From positions 1-64,000 of the forward strand of contig MU394084.1 of NCBI GenBank assembly GCA_022578605.1: DNA of 64,000 bases, given 5' to 3'. Below, one piece after another: positions 32,792 through 44,700 of this stretch. Source of the DNA: Camillea tinctor (lineage: Eukaryota > Ascomycota > Sordariomycetes > Xylariales > Xylariaceae). Every line of letters begins with the position of its first letter. The stretch's first letter is position 1. A program made the position numbers and the translations under genes. The notes under the pieces were generated by a model that was given only the letters and a program-made list of their open reading frames with translations, was not told the DNA's origin and did no database searches.

Positions 32792-34684
32792 GCCTCAGAC
32801 TACTTGTGTCTAAGGGGAGAGGGAGGGTTGGTTTGTACTCACTGATACGTACAAGCTCGAGGCTGCTTGTGCAAATCACGACGCGCGGCGACATTGACTC
32901 TTGCGTCAAGAACCGGTGCCACGGTACCGCCCCATCCCGGGGGTCTATCCCTTTGCCGCGGGCCCGCCGCAGCGCAGCCGTCGCCGCCAGCGCAATGGCG
33001 CGCAGCTGCGGGTCCATGTGCTCCGCCTTGTCGCCGGGTAGTTTTACCCGCGGCACGGCTTCGAGCACGTTGTACCGCGAGCGGGGGCCGAAGACGGCGC
33101 ATACTTGTGGGGTGTGGTATAATGTTAGTGATTTCTCTAGGCTTTGGGTTGACTTGTTTTCTCTCCTATTTTCCCTTCTTTTTAATCATGAGGTGAAGTT
33201 TGTGTGTGTGTTGAGAGTTTAAGGACGCAATCTAGGTCGTGAGAGCATGTGGTGTCGGGATAGAAGGATAAAAACAAGGGACTCCCTAAAAAGGAACTCA
33301 CCATCAAAATGTTCTTTTCGCACGCTCGCCTCAATGACAACAACAATAGAATTTTCGGTCCGTCCAGGTTCGTAGGTGTGGTGTATCGGTACTTCGGGGT
33401 AATTATCTGGGATAAGGGGTGGAGGAAGTGAAGTTGTTAGTTCATTCATTTGCCCCTGTCTTAAGTTCTTACTTTTTTTTTTTCCCAGCTAGTATTTCCA
33501 GAGCTCGACTTACGTAGGTTCTCGTAAGTCATATACGGCTTCCCGGGTTCAGCAAAGGGATCGTCTCTGTTGATCTGAATGGCCTGGTGACGGGGGTGCC
33601 GGTACTCTGGGCTGCCGCCGCGGAGCCACGACACTTCGCAAATATTGCAATAAAGCTTCATAATATAGTTCAGAGGAGCGGGCACCGGCACCAACTTGCG
33701 CGTTGCAATGTCTTCGGGCACATTGTTCTCTATCTGGTAGTCCTAGTCCGGCACGAACAAGAACCGCAAACACTTCGCATCTATGGGCGGAAATGGAAGG
33801 CCGAACTCTTCCACAAGGTACTTTATTTCAGTTCCGTTCCCGTATATGTAATCAGTGGTAGTAAGGGTTGAGTCTAAGTCCAGTTCGGGGCCATTATTGT
33901 CGTTATCCGAACTCGAGCCCAAGCCGAGCCAGTCATCGTCGACGTTACTCAAAACTATGTCCGGGTCGGGCCACACATATTCGTCGTTTTCCACCCCGAT
34001 TTCCGCTTTGGGCCACACATGATTGTCGTTTTTCTTACCCGTATCCTCTTCGGAGGCCTTAGTTCTCCTGTCACTCAAGCCTGCAACCGGCTCAGGGCAT
34101 TTACTGCTGTCCTCCAGGTCTAGGTTCGGTTCAGGACATTTACTGTTGTTGTCCAAATCGAGGTCTGACTCGCAAAGTTCATTATCGTTATTCGAACCTA
34201 TTTCCGCTTCAGGGCATTTACTGATGTCCTTCAAATCCAGGTCCGCCTTGGAGAGCTCATTGTCATCCTTCAGGTTCAGGTCCAGGTCTGACTCGGAGAG
34301 CTTATTGTTGTTATCTGAGCTTATTTCTGCCTCAGGGCATTTACTGTTGTCTTTTAAATCCAGGTCCGGCTTGGGGAGCTCATTGTTGTCCTTCACGTCC
34401 AGATCTGGCTCGGAGAGCTTATTGTTGTCCTTCAAATCTATGTCTGGTTTAGAGAGCTCAGTATTGTCCTTCAAATCCAGGTCTGGCTTAGAGAGCTTAG
34501 TATTGTCCTTCGGGTCTAGGTCTGGCTCGGGGAGCTCATTGTTGTTATCCGAGCCTGTTACCGCCTCAGGGCACTTATCATTGTTATTCGAGCTTATCGC
34601 CGGGTTAGGGCGCTCATTGTTATCTTTGTTCAGGATTATATCGAAAAAAGATTTTACTGTACGAATATTAACGAATCTATCCAT
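32179..34684 (-). CDS. RNase H-like protein with acidic repeats, in-frame TAG
   Basis: The fold is inferred from pattern, not from alignment. Segments: 34684-33514 (broken by TAG at 33743-33745), 33406-33302, 33103-32843 and 32465 to 32251 (or to the stop at 32179 if unspliced). Residues 1-313 are mostly an acidic repeat. After the TAG the same frame continues DYQIENNVPEDIATRK, YCNICEVSW and, in later exons, SIVVVIEASVR, CAVFGPRSRYNV, then RAIALAATAALRRA and RVVICTSSLELV. This order matches fungal RNase H domains (D-G-A / FGP-SRYN / AEL / ATDS), but the catalytic acids appear replaced (E, Q and S). It may be a pseudogene, a nonsense allele, or a gene with an unusual splice at the TAG. The intron 32842-32466 contains an assembly gap. 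Confidence 0.5.
32546..32789. other. Assembly gap flanked by homopolymers
   Basis: Ten N lie at 32656-32665. On either side are long runs: poly-T at 32546-32578, poly-G patches near 32581-32616, and T-rich sequence ending in about 29 T at 32761-32789. The true length and sequence here are unreliable. The gap falls inside an intron of the RNase H-like gene, so it may not affect the protein, but the gene model across it should be treated with care. Confidence 0.95.
34090..34620 (-). repeat. Coding tandem repeat, acidic units of about 16 residues
   Basis: About a dozen imperfect units of the form ELSKPDLDLKDN, alternating with SKCPEAEI variants, are coded on the minus strand. The DNA repeats with a period of roughly 42-48 bp (the word TCCTTCAAATCCAGGTC recurs). 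Such arrays change copy number easily. Confidence 0.85.
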
Positions 34685-35492
34685 TTTCAGAGTAGTGCTG
34701 TTGGAATTTTGATATAGTAGTGATGGCAGGATGGTTCGTGTACTGTTGCTGTGTATTTCCGAGAGTTTCCTTTTGCTACCGATGGTGGTGAATACCGTAT
34801 GGATAATAAATCGTGAATAATCCTACAATGGTTGAACTGAGCACAGACAACTGCTACGAGTTTGAGAAAATAAAAGGTTATCAAAAGATACCAATAATAC
34901 TTCTGGGAAGGACTGAGGTATTAGAATAGTCAACAACTATTCTGTTAGGAAAGAATCTCGCAAAGCGTATAAATGTGATGGAAGGTACATAATTCCTTAC
35001 CATCACGCCTTTACAGAACAATTGCATCGACTACCACACCTTGGTCTAATTAGGAAGCCAGGGACGCTAGTTTATATATCTCCTTTCATATCAATATGTA
35101 GGAAGTTATCCCCTTCCATAACTATATCACCACCATATCAGTTCCGCGGATAACCATTATTGTATAGTTTTGCTCTTAAGCTGCGGATATTCTTCTCTAT
35201 ATTTAGGTAACCTGTTCCCATATATCAATACCACCTACCTAGTACATTAACTAGTCCCTAAAAGCTAATAAAACAATCATCAATTCTTTACATGGATATT
35301 ACAACTGGTATATTTAAGTTGGGAATCCATAGAGGTTAAACTTTGCCAACTAACCTAACCTTCTGCTTTATTAGAAATACAACGAAGGTGCCCAAACGCC
35401 TAACAGCATACTGAAATCGATTAAATACCACTCAAAACACACATTATAACGTAACGTAACGTCGATTCCCTTGTCACATACAGCAGAAGCCC
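34685..35492. other. Upstream region of the RNase H-like gene
   Basis: AT-leaning DNA between the acidic-repeat ORF start and the stop of the HAM1-like gene. There is a short direct repeat, GTAACGTAACGTCG, near 35450-35464. I see no coding sequence. Confidence 0.45.
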
Positions 35493-37727
35493 TCATGAGG
35501 TGGAGCTGCGTATAGGGGTATCAAAAACCTGGTTCCTCCAGCCCCCAGCCTCGAACTCCTGCACCCGGTCCCCAGCCCTCTCAGCCTCCTCATTCCAGAT
35601 CTTCACGATACTCCCCGGCGCATAGACGCCCTTGAAGACACCGCGTCCCGGCTGCGTAATCCCCACTCTAGTGTACAAGTCCGGGTCCTCCTCGGGCATC
35701 AGCCGCGCCGCCACCGCCTTGAGGAACGTCCAGAGATCGTCGGGATTAGCGATCCTGGTGGCCCGCAGTCGCTCCCGCGCGAACAACAGCTCGCGGTTGG
35801 CGGCGTGGAGCAGATCGTGGATCGCAGTAGCAAGCTGTAGCTCCAGGGTCGCTTTAAGGACAGGGCGGAGGATAGGCTTGATGAGCCAGCCGAGCCAGGA
35901 AAGCTTGCTCTTGCGCAGCTTGTAGTTGAGCTTATGTACGCGCACGCGCACGGCCCGCAACGTCAGGATCTGCTCCAGTCGCTCGCGGCAGATCTCGACC
36001 TCTAGATGGATGTCGATGCCGCGCTCGTCCAGCGCGAAGCTCGCGATGCCTTCGTCTGCCAGGCGGAAGAGACCGTTATGTGCACGCAGCCAGAAACCTA
36101 GCTCATCGGTCCGTAGGGAGAGACCATCAATTTTGATGAGCATAAGGTTCTTGTTGGAGGCAGTGGTTCTGAAACGCGCCTTGCGGATTTCAAAATCATT
36201 ATAGTTCTCTATTCTCAACCGGTATGGTAAGAAGGATGTTTCGTTTACTGTCATGCCAGGCTCGATGATGAGGTTTTCTAGGAGAAGGTCGATAGCTGGT
36301 GTGCTAACCTCGAGACGTGGGATCGGGATGTATTGTATAGCAGAGATGAGTAATGGGACGAAGACGTTTAGGGAATCATGAATAAGTTCGGGATTTATCG
36401 TCGTGGTTGGCGGAGATACGACACTGAAGGTGCGTATCGTAGTTGTCACAAGGTTATGAATGTCTTCATCCCTCAGTACGCTCTGGAAAGTTAAGGAAAG
36501 CTGCTGTAGAAGCTCATCAACGTCATGTCGCAGGTCACTTTCGGATCCGACACGCTTGCTCTGCTCTCGTAGTTCTTGTATTTTTGCTTCAGCATTATTG
36601 AAGAAATCGGGATTGGTTAGAAGATTTTGTAGGCTCTCGCCAATTTCCTGCATGAAACCTTCAAACTCGGGATCCTTATCCTTGTGGCTTACGACCTTCT
36701 GGAGAAGTTCTCTGCACTTATCCCATTCCTTCCCATCTCCAAAACCTTTGACGAATTCCCACAAGTTTCGAAGCGCACGGTCTGTCTCTTGATTTTCCTG
36801 GATATCGTCATGAGCGGCCGCGACAACTTCCTCGGCAGCTCTCGAGTAGACTATGGCATAGCGCTTGATAAGCAATGATAGTGTGGAAACTGAATCAGAG
36901 TAATCTTTGCGCTTGCGAAGGTTGAGAACTACTTGTTGTAAGCGCTTTAGCAGCGTATGGCCTTCATCGCCGGAAAGTTTATCCTTGGTACTTTCGACAG
37001 TAGCAGTTGCGACATCAGCACTGCGGTTTGCCACAACCTGGGCGACGTCCTGGAACTCATCCTCAAGGTTATGGATCGAGTGTGACGGATCGTCGCTATC
37101 GGTTTCTGATCTTGTGATGCTTTCTTGCTCTTCGGGTGACGGCTCAAGTTGTTTACCCGCCTGTTCAGCAGCATCGCTGAGAGCAAAGGCGGAATCCTTG
37201 AATATTTCGCGTGCAACGACGTTGAGATCACCAAGGAAAGTACGGAATTCCGAGTTGGCTAGGAGCAGCGAACCTACAGTTTTCAAGCTTTGGTAGGCTG
37301 CAACAGTATCTGCTCTCGCCTTGGTCCTCTTTGCTCTCGACTGAAGGTCATCTAGGTCGACGGTGATTCTGCTCTTGGCCAAGAACCATATCAGGTCCTG
37401 TATCTGATCCTTCCCGTTCTTGTGCTTCAGAAGGATGATAAACTGTTGCAGCCACTGCTTGCACAGGCGCACTAAGTTTCGACCACTATCAGAAAGATCT
37501 GGGTTTTCTGGGTTCAAGATATCACTGGAGAGAAGAGTGCGGAGGTTGATAATGACTTGTTCAGTAGAGGGCATGTATCCCTGAGTAAAGGCACGTAGCA
37601 TCTGGTAGCTATGGAGCTTGCGGTACAGCTCCCGCTGTAAGTGAGTGTCTTGTTCATATTGGGGAAGAAGAGGTTCGCGTTCGGGATCCGGATGCTTCTT
37701 TCGTAGACCAAAGCACGATGATAGCAT
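35493..37727 (-). CDS. HAM1-like (DUF5923) protein
   Basis: A single-exon protein of 744 residues. It starts MLSSCFGLRKKHPDPE and EPLLPQY, the typical opening of fungal HAM1-like proteins (an N-terminal DUF5923 region and a C-terminal HAM1-like domain). Long amphipathic helices fill the first half; the second half has alternating beta-type text (IPIPRLEVSTPAIDLLLENL, then KARFRTTASNKNLMLIKIDG) that suggests a lipid-binding TULIP/BPI-like fold. The molecular role of the family is not established, so I give no pathway. The Cys at position 5 and basic residues near the N-terminus could allow membrane attachment. Codon use is ordinary and no intron is needed. Confidence 0.82.
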   Translation of the reverse strand: MLSSCFGLRKKHPDPEREPLLPQYEQDTHLQRELYRKLHSYQMLRAFTQGYMPSTEQVIINLRTLLSSDILNPENPDLSDSGRNLVRLCKQWLQQFIILLKHKNGKDQIQDLIWFLAKSRITVDLDDLQSRAKRTKARADTVAAYQSLKTVGSLLLANSEFRTFLGDLNVVAREIFKDSAFALSDAAEQAGKQLEPSPEEQESITRSETDSDDPSHSIHNLEDEFQDVAQVVANRSADVATATVESTKDKLSGDEGHTLLKRLQQVVLNLRKRKDYSDSVSTLSLLIKRYAIVYSRAAEEVVAAAHDDIQENQETDRALRNLWEFVKGFGDGKEWDKCRELLQKVVSHKDKDPEFEGFMQEIGESLQNLLTNPDFFNNAEAKIQELREQSKRVGSESDLRHDVDELLQQLSLTFQSVLRDEDIHNLVTTTIRTFSVVSPPTTTINPELIHDSLNVFVPLLISAIQYIPIPRLEVSTPAIDLLLENLIIEPGMTVNETSFLPYRLRIENYNDFEIRKARFRTTASNKNLMLIKIDGLSLRTDELGFWLRAHNGLFRLADEGIASFALDERGIDIHLEVEICRERLEQILTLRAVRVRVHKLNYKLRKSKLSWLGWLIKPILRPVLKATLELQLATAIHDLLHAANRELLFARERLRATRIANPDDLWTFLKAVAARLMPEEDPDLYTRVGITQPGRGVFKGVYAPGSIVKIWNEEAERAGDRVQEFEAGGWRNQVFDTPIRSSTS

Positions 37728-39448
37728 ATTGAATGCCTTTTTTTTCTTCGATATCTACAAAAGAAATATCACATTGCCATCTAGTGGTTTTGGTGTATGT
37801 TAGATGATGAAGTAGTCGGGAATATTTGTGTTGTTTGAAGCTTTGGGTTAATAAGAATACCTAGGTAGGTGTAGGTAAGTATAAGTGAAGAGTAGAATGA
37901 GACAGCAATGACGTTGTTCATTGTTGCTGCCATACATGTGTAAGTATCTATGTACCTTGTCCCTGCGTACCTGCGTTATGCCTGAACTGCCGTGGTTTAA
38001 CCGTTCTAACTACCTAATCAGGTAACATTGATTACTTAAGCACATCAACCCCTGTCAGTTCTTATCCTCTCAGCCTCTCTGCCTCTCTACTTTCTTAACC
38101 TTCGATGTCCAGCATTCAAGTAATGTGATTTCAACTCTAAGCAACATAAACATGTAGTACTGATATCTAGCGTGTTATTATTATGACCACGAATTTTTGA
38201 ATGCTGATAACAAACTGAAACTCATTAATTGGTGGCTAACTTTGCATCCTTTTCGCTTACCAACAGGAATGACAGCGCTGACTGAGGTTGTCAGCCAACA
38301 TCTTCGCCTCGAGACCGAAGAATGAACGAATGCTAACTTTAATTAAAGGCCCAGTATTGGTTTAGACATATTAAATTTTAGATGATATTTGTACTTATAT
38401 CATAGCCAACGAGTCGTATTATTTGATAGGTAATGTTCAACCTGCATCTTCCATGTAAGGTATTTGAGGCTACCCCTAGGGTTAGTTGCGTGGATGATGA
38501 TACACCAACCCGAATTCAGGGGGCGTCCGAGAAGTTGAAATCTTCGAACATGCATCATTCATCTGCAAATAGATAAACAGCAAGGCTTCCATAGAGAGAA
38601 ACTTGACTTAATACATAACTAAGCTGGCGTGCGGCTCAGTTTATATACACATAGCTGTGGCCACCTGAGGCTAATTATGATTTGCTTAGTATCACGAGAA
38701 AGCCTTGATCCTATAGCCGCCACCATCAGCCAACATTGCAAGCTAATCTCGTAGTACGTATGTAGATAGGTATTTTAACTCTTTTGCATCAACCTTGGAG
38801 TCTAAAGAATATTGGAAGAGTGAATATGAGTACTGCTAAGCTCACTGGCTTATGATGACTAGGTAGGTGGTTATGCAAGCCAGATCCGTATCTCACGGCG
38901 TTGCCATATGGCTACAGAGCACCAAGTAAACAACTGTTGAAAAACATAATTATTTCAAGAGGGTTCATTCCAAGTATACCCTCCTTAGCTGCTTTCGCAG
39001 TTCTAGATACATACTTAGAAAATAGTAGCATCAGAATCGCCACTCATACGCTGATCTATAGTAATGATTCGCCTCTTAGCCACTACGTATATACCCTCTT
39101 ATCGTCAGCATAATGTTGGTTCTTAAGCCGAGGACTGACTTTTATTCACAAGTTAATTCCCACCTCAAATAAACGCATCTCTCCTTATTTATATCATATT
39201 GAGCCTAGAAAGTCATATATATGCTGCTGACCCCTTTCTTTTGTTTCAAAAATCGCCAGGGATTTCCTTAGGTTCCCTCCTTGTTTCTGTCTTTAGAGCT
39301 CAACTAGCTGGATACTCATCATTCAGCTTGACCAAAAGGTCACACCCAAATAATCTTCGACGGCCTGCCCAAACCCAGCTCCTGCTCTAACGAAAATTAT
39401 TTCTTTAACTCTCTCTACACTATCTAGTAGCAGCTCTCATCACTAGCT
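37728..39448. other. Divergent promoter region, HAM1-like / RTA1-like
   Basis: 1.7 kb between two divergent starts. It is moderately AT-rich, with repeated CCTAGGTAGGT-type words (near 37859-37880). The ORFs at 38901 and 39199 are short and lack protein character. I see no RNA gene. Confidence 0.45.
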
Positions 39449-40739
39449 ATGACTAGCAGCGGCAGCGGCGCGCACATCCCCTTCAAAGACTGCACGCCGG
39501 AGCTCTGCGCCTACGAGCACTCCTACTACCAGTACCGGCTGTGGCTCGCGCCGAACGTCGTCTACGGCTCGATCTTCGCGGCCTCGCTGCTGGGGTACGC
39601 GCTCGTGTACGCGCTCACGCGGCGGCGGGGCGGCCTCTTCACGCTGTGCATGGTGCTGGGGCTGGCGTGCGAGATCGCCGGGTACGCGGGGCGCGTGGCG
39701 AGCTGGCGCAACCAGTGGCGCGCGGCCGGGTTCATCGTGCAGGTCACCAACCTCACGTTCGCGCCGGCCTTCCTGTCCGCCGCCGTGTACCTGTGCCTCC
39801 GCAAGATCGTGCGCGCGTTCGGGGACGCGAATTCGCGCATCCCGCCTGCGTGGTATGCGCGGATTGTAAGTTGGATTGCCCCGTCCCCCTTTCCCATTCA
39901 CCCCCGTTATTCAAATAAAGTGAACACACTGGCAGCCCGGGGTCTCCCCCGTAAAAGGGGGGAAAGGGAACCCGGAAAGGAGTAAAGGGGGTGAAGTCTA
40001 TCCTAAACTTTTACAACTTTGCTAACCCACGCACCAGTTCATCCCCTGCGACATCCTCTGCCTGCTCGCCCAATCCGGAGGCGGCACCCTCTCCGCCCTC
40101 GCCGTAAAACAGCGCTCCTCCACCGACACGGGCGACTCGATCGTGCTGGTCGGGCTATCCCTGCAAGTCGCCACGCTGCTCGTCTTCATCGGTCTGGTAG
40201 TCGACTTCGCGGTGCGCACCTATCTTAACTCACCAAGCGCCCTGGACCCGCACCCCGCCATGGTCGCGGTCCGGGCCTCGGGGCGCTTCCGCGGCTTCGC
40301 CGCCGCGCTGGCGCTGAGCACGGTCTGTATCTTCGTGCGGTGCGTGTTCCGCATCGTGGAGATGAGCGGGGGGTACGCGGGCCCGCTTATGGCGCGGCAG
40401 GACTTGTTTGTTGCTTTTGAGGGCTTCATGATTAGCGTCGCTGTCTTGGCGCTCAATCTCTTCCATCCGACCTTGTGCTTTGACAGTGTCGCCGCTGCGG
40501 CTATGGCGGCTGCTGCTGCTCAGTCGGCCGCGAAGAGTGCTGACCTGAAGCGGAGTATCTCGGTCAATAGCTTGGAGCGCGACTTCGTTGGTAGTAGTCT
40601 CGGTCCTGGGGGTTACGATACCTCGTCTAAGGTGAGCAGGTCGTCGAGTTTCGACGTTATTTACGAGGAAGAGGCGTACGAGCGGCCTATTAACCCACCG
40701 GGTCGTGACCTGACGAAGAGGTTTTCAAAGCGTGTGTAG
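39449..40739 (+). CDS. RTA1-like seven-TM protein
   Basis: Member of the fungal RTA1/RSB1 family of lipid-translocating or stress-response membrane proteins. Two exons: 39449-39865 and 40038-40739, 372 residues, phase 0 junction with GTAAGT donor and CACCAG acceptor. Hydrophobic segments can be counted as seven: APNVVYGSIFAASLLGYALV, LFTLCMVLGLACEIAGYAG, a segment around TFAPAFLSAAVYLCL, FIPCDILCLLAQSGGG, VGLSLQVATLLVFIGLVV, LALSTVCIFVRCVFR and FEGFMISVAVLALNLFHP. The pattern EIAGYAGR, IPCDILCLLAQSGGGTLSAL and FRIVEMSGGYAG is characteristic. The C-terminal tail is cytosolic, Ser-rich and basic. GC content in exon 1 is clearly higher than in its surroundings. The transported lipid is unknown. 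Confidence 0.92.
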
Positions 40740-41737
40740 TGAGAGCTTATTCTATTTATCAACTTTCTTTCAGTTTCCGTGGGAATGGCGAATAAAAGAA
40801 AATGGAGGCATTTTATCTTTTCTTTTTGTATAACTCTGTAGAGTTGGTGGGTGATAACTTGGTAATTAAGATCAAGCCGTTTTGTTGAGCGACACGATTT
40901 TGTATTAATTCTCTTCCTAAAGGTTCAGCACAAATATGTCTAAACCGTGTATGAACCGATGATCAAAGCTGAATTAAACCCACGCGCCCTCACATATTTA
41001 TCTACATCTCCACCTGAGCTTGAACCATAGGTATTTAGGGACCTATTCAATTAAATAACTATATCGCTCGTAGAACTTGTCACTAGTGAAAGATGTCATA
41101 CTGGTGGAAAAATTCGATATATTTATTGAATGCGGGAAATGCAAACACGCTGAAAGCATCAACTATACGAGAACTTATTCGAGGAACACCTAGACTAGCA
41201 GTCCATGTCGCTAGCAAAGCTGCGAATAAATGTCTCGGGCTATCTATTAGTGGCGCTACCGGCAAGATCTTCATGTTCCGAGAGGCACAAATTGGCAACT
41301 CGAAATATGTAATTACGTCCCTATAAGGGCATCCTTTGTGGTGCTGTTTTTTTTTCTCTTACACTCCTTTTTCTGCACCCTGCTCTTTTTATTCTTGCTT
41401 CTTATCTTCCTTCTGCGGCCATCGACTTGACCTTGTTGTTTGCTACCTGTCTTCGGCAGCAGACCTCGCTGCACCTGCAGCAGATCATGCTTCATGTAAT
41501 ATTGATGATGGGTATCGTGCACCCTAAACGCCGAGAGTCCATCATGACCTGCCGGGCCCATTTAGGCCAATGACGACTAGCGTCTATGTCAGGAATATGT
41601 CGCATGTATGCGGCAGTGCTGTGTTAAGTAACCGAGGTAGGTGTATGCGGGAGGAGGGGGGGGAGAGGGATAGTTCTACAAGGGCTGGCTTCCATGTAAA
41701 ATGACTAAATTGCTGCGTGAGAATACTACGATGTTGC
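40740..41737. other. Intergenic region between convergent genes
   Basis: The 3' flanks of the RTA1-like gene (+) and the Red1-like gene (-). A 77-codon ORF from ATG at 41093 to 41326 (+) reads plausibly (MSYWWKNSIYLLNAGNANTL) but has no recognisable family. I see no other feature. Confidence 0.4.
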
Positions 41738-44700
41738 CTAGCTGGTACCAGCATCGAGGGGCAACACTTTGGTCTTATCATTAAGGAAATCCTGTCTGTG
41801 CTTGACGATTGCCCTTGTGATGCGATCAAAGTCTCTGACCTTATTGGCCTTTAGGTCATTGAGTACCTTCTTGAGGCCTTCGATGAATCGGCTTTTTGTC
41901 TCTCCGGTGAACATATCGGCAGAGCCAAGCTGCGTGATAATCTCGGCATCTAAGTTGAAGCACAATGTGGTCAGCTATCCAAGGGGGGGAAGTATTGGTG
42001 AAATGGTATGTGACTTAGTTGTAGCATCTCTTTGAAGACTCACCCGGAAGAACCATGTTTTCAAAATGTTGGAACTCGCAAGCGTTACCCCTTGGGCATT
42101 GTTCCCCAGCTAGCACATCCGGACAGAGTGGTCGCATTGGGTCAATCCTGGAGCTGTAAGTCATCGACTTGAGACCGCCCTGTACTTCATCAAAATATTT
42201 TGGGTGGAACCTATAAGCACGGAAATATCCGAGCGGGCTATGATAGGACAAAAGGTCTTCCAGGGAATCGTTGGTGTTTCGGTCATCCTGCGATGGAGTT
42301 AGTAAGGGGTGCTCCGGAGATGAGCATTCTTTTACTTCTCCGTGAGTTTTCTTTGGCTCAGCTATTGTGGGCCCACTGGTGACATGGGTCGGGTTCGGCT
42401 CATCAGGAATTTCGTCGATAGCCTGGTATTTAGTTAGTGAAAGCCTAGTGAGGTAATAATGGCGAGTAAATACCTCTCCATTCGGAGCATCTTGGGCCTG
42501 GGGATCGTGAGGGTTGGAGATTTGCGCGGGACTTGGCTCATATGAGTCGTCGTCGCTTTCTGAGAGGTCGGCAGCTGATGTCTGCATCGAGATATCTGCT
42601 TCTGATGAGTCCTCCTCGGATTCTTCAGGTTGAATATCCATAGCATCATTCATCGTATCAAGCGCAGTAGCTTCACCTCCAGAAGGGGCCTCCGCCTCAT
42701 TAGGTACCAGACTAGTATTAACGGGATGAATCTCTGGTTGCGGTTCAATGTTCATATGTGAAGCATTTTGCGACGTTGAACTATCCGTAATGATGTTCCC
42801 GCTATCCGATGACGAGTCGGAACTAGCCATATCTATGTCTAGATTAGAGCTCTCCTCAGGAGATACTGTTTTAGGCGATATGACATCATTGTGGGATGTA
42901 GTGTTCTGGTCCTCGCTGGGGTCGGGTCGAGGTTGAGGTTGATCATGCGTTGGCGGTTGATTCTCGGGTTCACGTGGGGGCTCGAGAGGTAACCTTGATA
43001 CCTCCGATTCACCTATTGCGGCTAACGAATCGTGAGTGGATATAGGCAAACATGCAGTTTCTAAGGACGGCAGTCTAGTAGATATTTGAAAATTCAGCAG
43101 GGAATACATACTTGGGCTAGCAGGGGGTGATTGGCTATTAGAGATTGTAGGCCTCTCTTCAGGGGCAGCGGATAGTCGCTCTACTTCTGAGGTTAATTTC
43201 TGTTTTTCATCCAAGCTAGCCTGAACTTCGAGCTCGAGTTGAGTAGCCTGAGCAAAAAGCTGCTTAATCATGTCCTGCTTCTCCTTGAGAGAAGCCTCAA
43301 GACGTGGTAGCTCGAAGCTGACAATCCTATCCCGTCTTCCGGCACTGGGACTTGGCCTCGGTTTTGCTTCGGTAGCCTTTGTAAGGTTGGTGTTTTCCGT
43401 TATTTGCGGACTCTGAGGCTGCGGCGACTCCGTAGTCACCACTTTCTTAGCCTTCTTTGCCTCGGCTTCAGCAATCCTTCGCTTGGTCTCTTCAATCTTC
43501 TTGCGTAACAAATCAAGCTTGGCGCCATCAACTGGGGGTGTCGACACTGAGTTAGATACTGGGCTAGAATGTTGTCGCCAGTTTGGAGTATCAGATAACG
43601 GTGCGAAGGCACTCAAGGGGGTTTTACGAGCAGAAGCATTAACAAGCTCCGTGGGTGTCGAGGGCTCATCAACTGGCGAGCCGATCTCCATCTCAACATC
43701 TTCATCGTCGCTGACATCAATTATTAATGTCTCCTGAGTGCGAGTTCTCTTGAGCGGCACCTCACGAGGTGTATAATTGTCAAAATCAGAAGCAACAGGA
43801 CGTTTTAAAGTTCGGATTGGCCCTTGTGATGCTTGAGATGACAAGGTCAACCCAGGTATACTACCATCTTTAGATGTACCCTGGATGTCGGTAGATCCTG
43901 GACGGTTGTCGGATTCTGAAGAAACAGAGACAGCCGGAGGGGATTTTGAAGGCAAGTCAGCACCGGACTTTCTCTCTGGGGTGGGGGTGGCAGCAGAAGA
44001 GACACCGGCACCTGGGGAGATAGAAGCAGGGACATCTTTTGGGGTAGCGAGGTTCTTGTTAGCTGCTGTCTTCTCTTGTAGTTTCTTCAAGGCTGCAAGC
44101 TTCTGCTGCAAAATCGCGTTATTCTCAGCCCGTGTCTTGCCCTTAGGTTTGGCAGGTGACGCGACCATGGGTTTGGATTCGGGCGCTGAAGTGATGGAGA
44201 TCGGAGTGCGTGTATTAGTGGAAGTGGTGGTGGTGGTAGTAGGGGCAGCAGGGGCAGCAGGTTGTGCAGCGGTTGTGGTCTTCTGTGCTTTTGCGGCCAA
44301 TTTTCGAGCAATCTTGTCTTTGCGTTCTTCTGCAGCAGTTTTTGCCGGCGTTTTGACCTCTTCATTTTTCTTATCGGCAGTGGAGGCCTGTGTTCTGTCA
44401 GGCAATACCACCTCAGGAGCGGATGGTGTCGAGCTTGCCGGAATTTGTGGTGCAATCTGAGGTTGGATTGCAGTCTGCTTCAATTCGGATGTTCCTTTGG
44501 GAGAGATAGTCGTGGGTTTAGATGCCGCAGATGCATCGGGACTTATAGTCTTTTGCGAACTCCCAGGAGGTTTAGATACTGATGTATCCAACCCCAAGTC
44601 GGTAAATAGTTTTTTGATTACAGTTGCGTCCAGACCTTCTTCGATATAATCCTGATACCGAACCTTTAGGGGCCACAGCCCAAGGATAGCTTCCTGGGCC

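Noticed and set aside
34023..34712. Ser-rich 229-codon plus-strand frame
   Set aside because: It is the reverse image of the acidic repeat array; a Leu/Ser-rich repeat is what antisense reading of GAC/CTG-rich units produces.
41093..41326. 77-codon ORF between the RTA1-like and Red1-like genes
   Set aside because: It has an ATG and reads moderately well, but no family, no splice support and no upstream leader signal; not enough to call a gene.
43885..44460. 191-codon plus-strand frame inside the Red1-like gene
   Set aside because: Antisense to a long continuous minus-strand exon with clear domain content; no start context or family signal.
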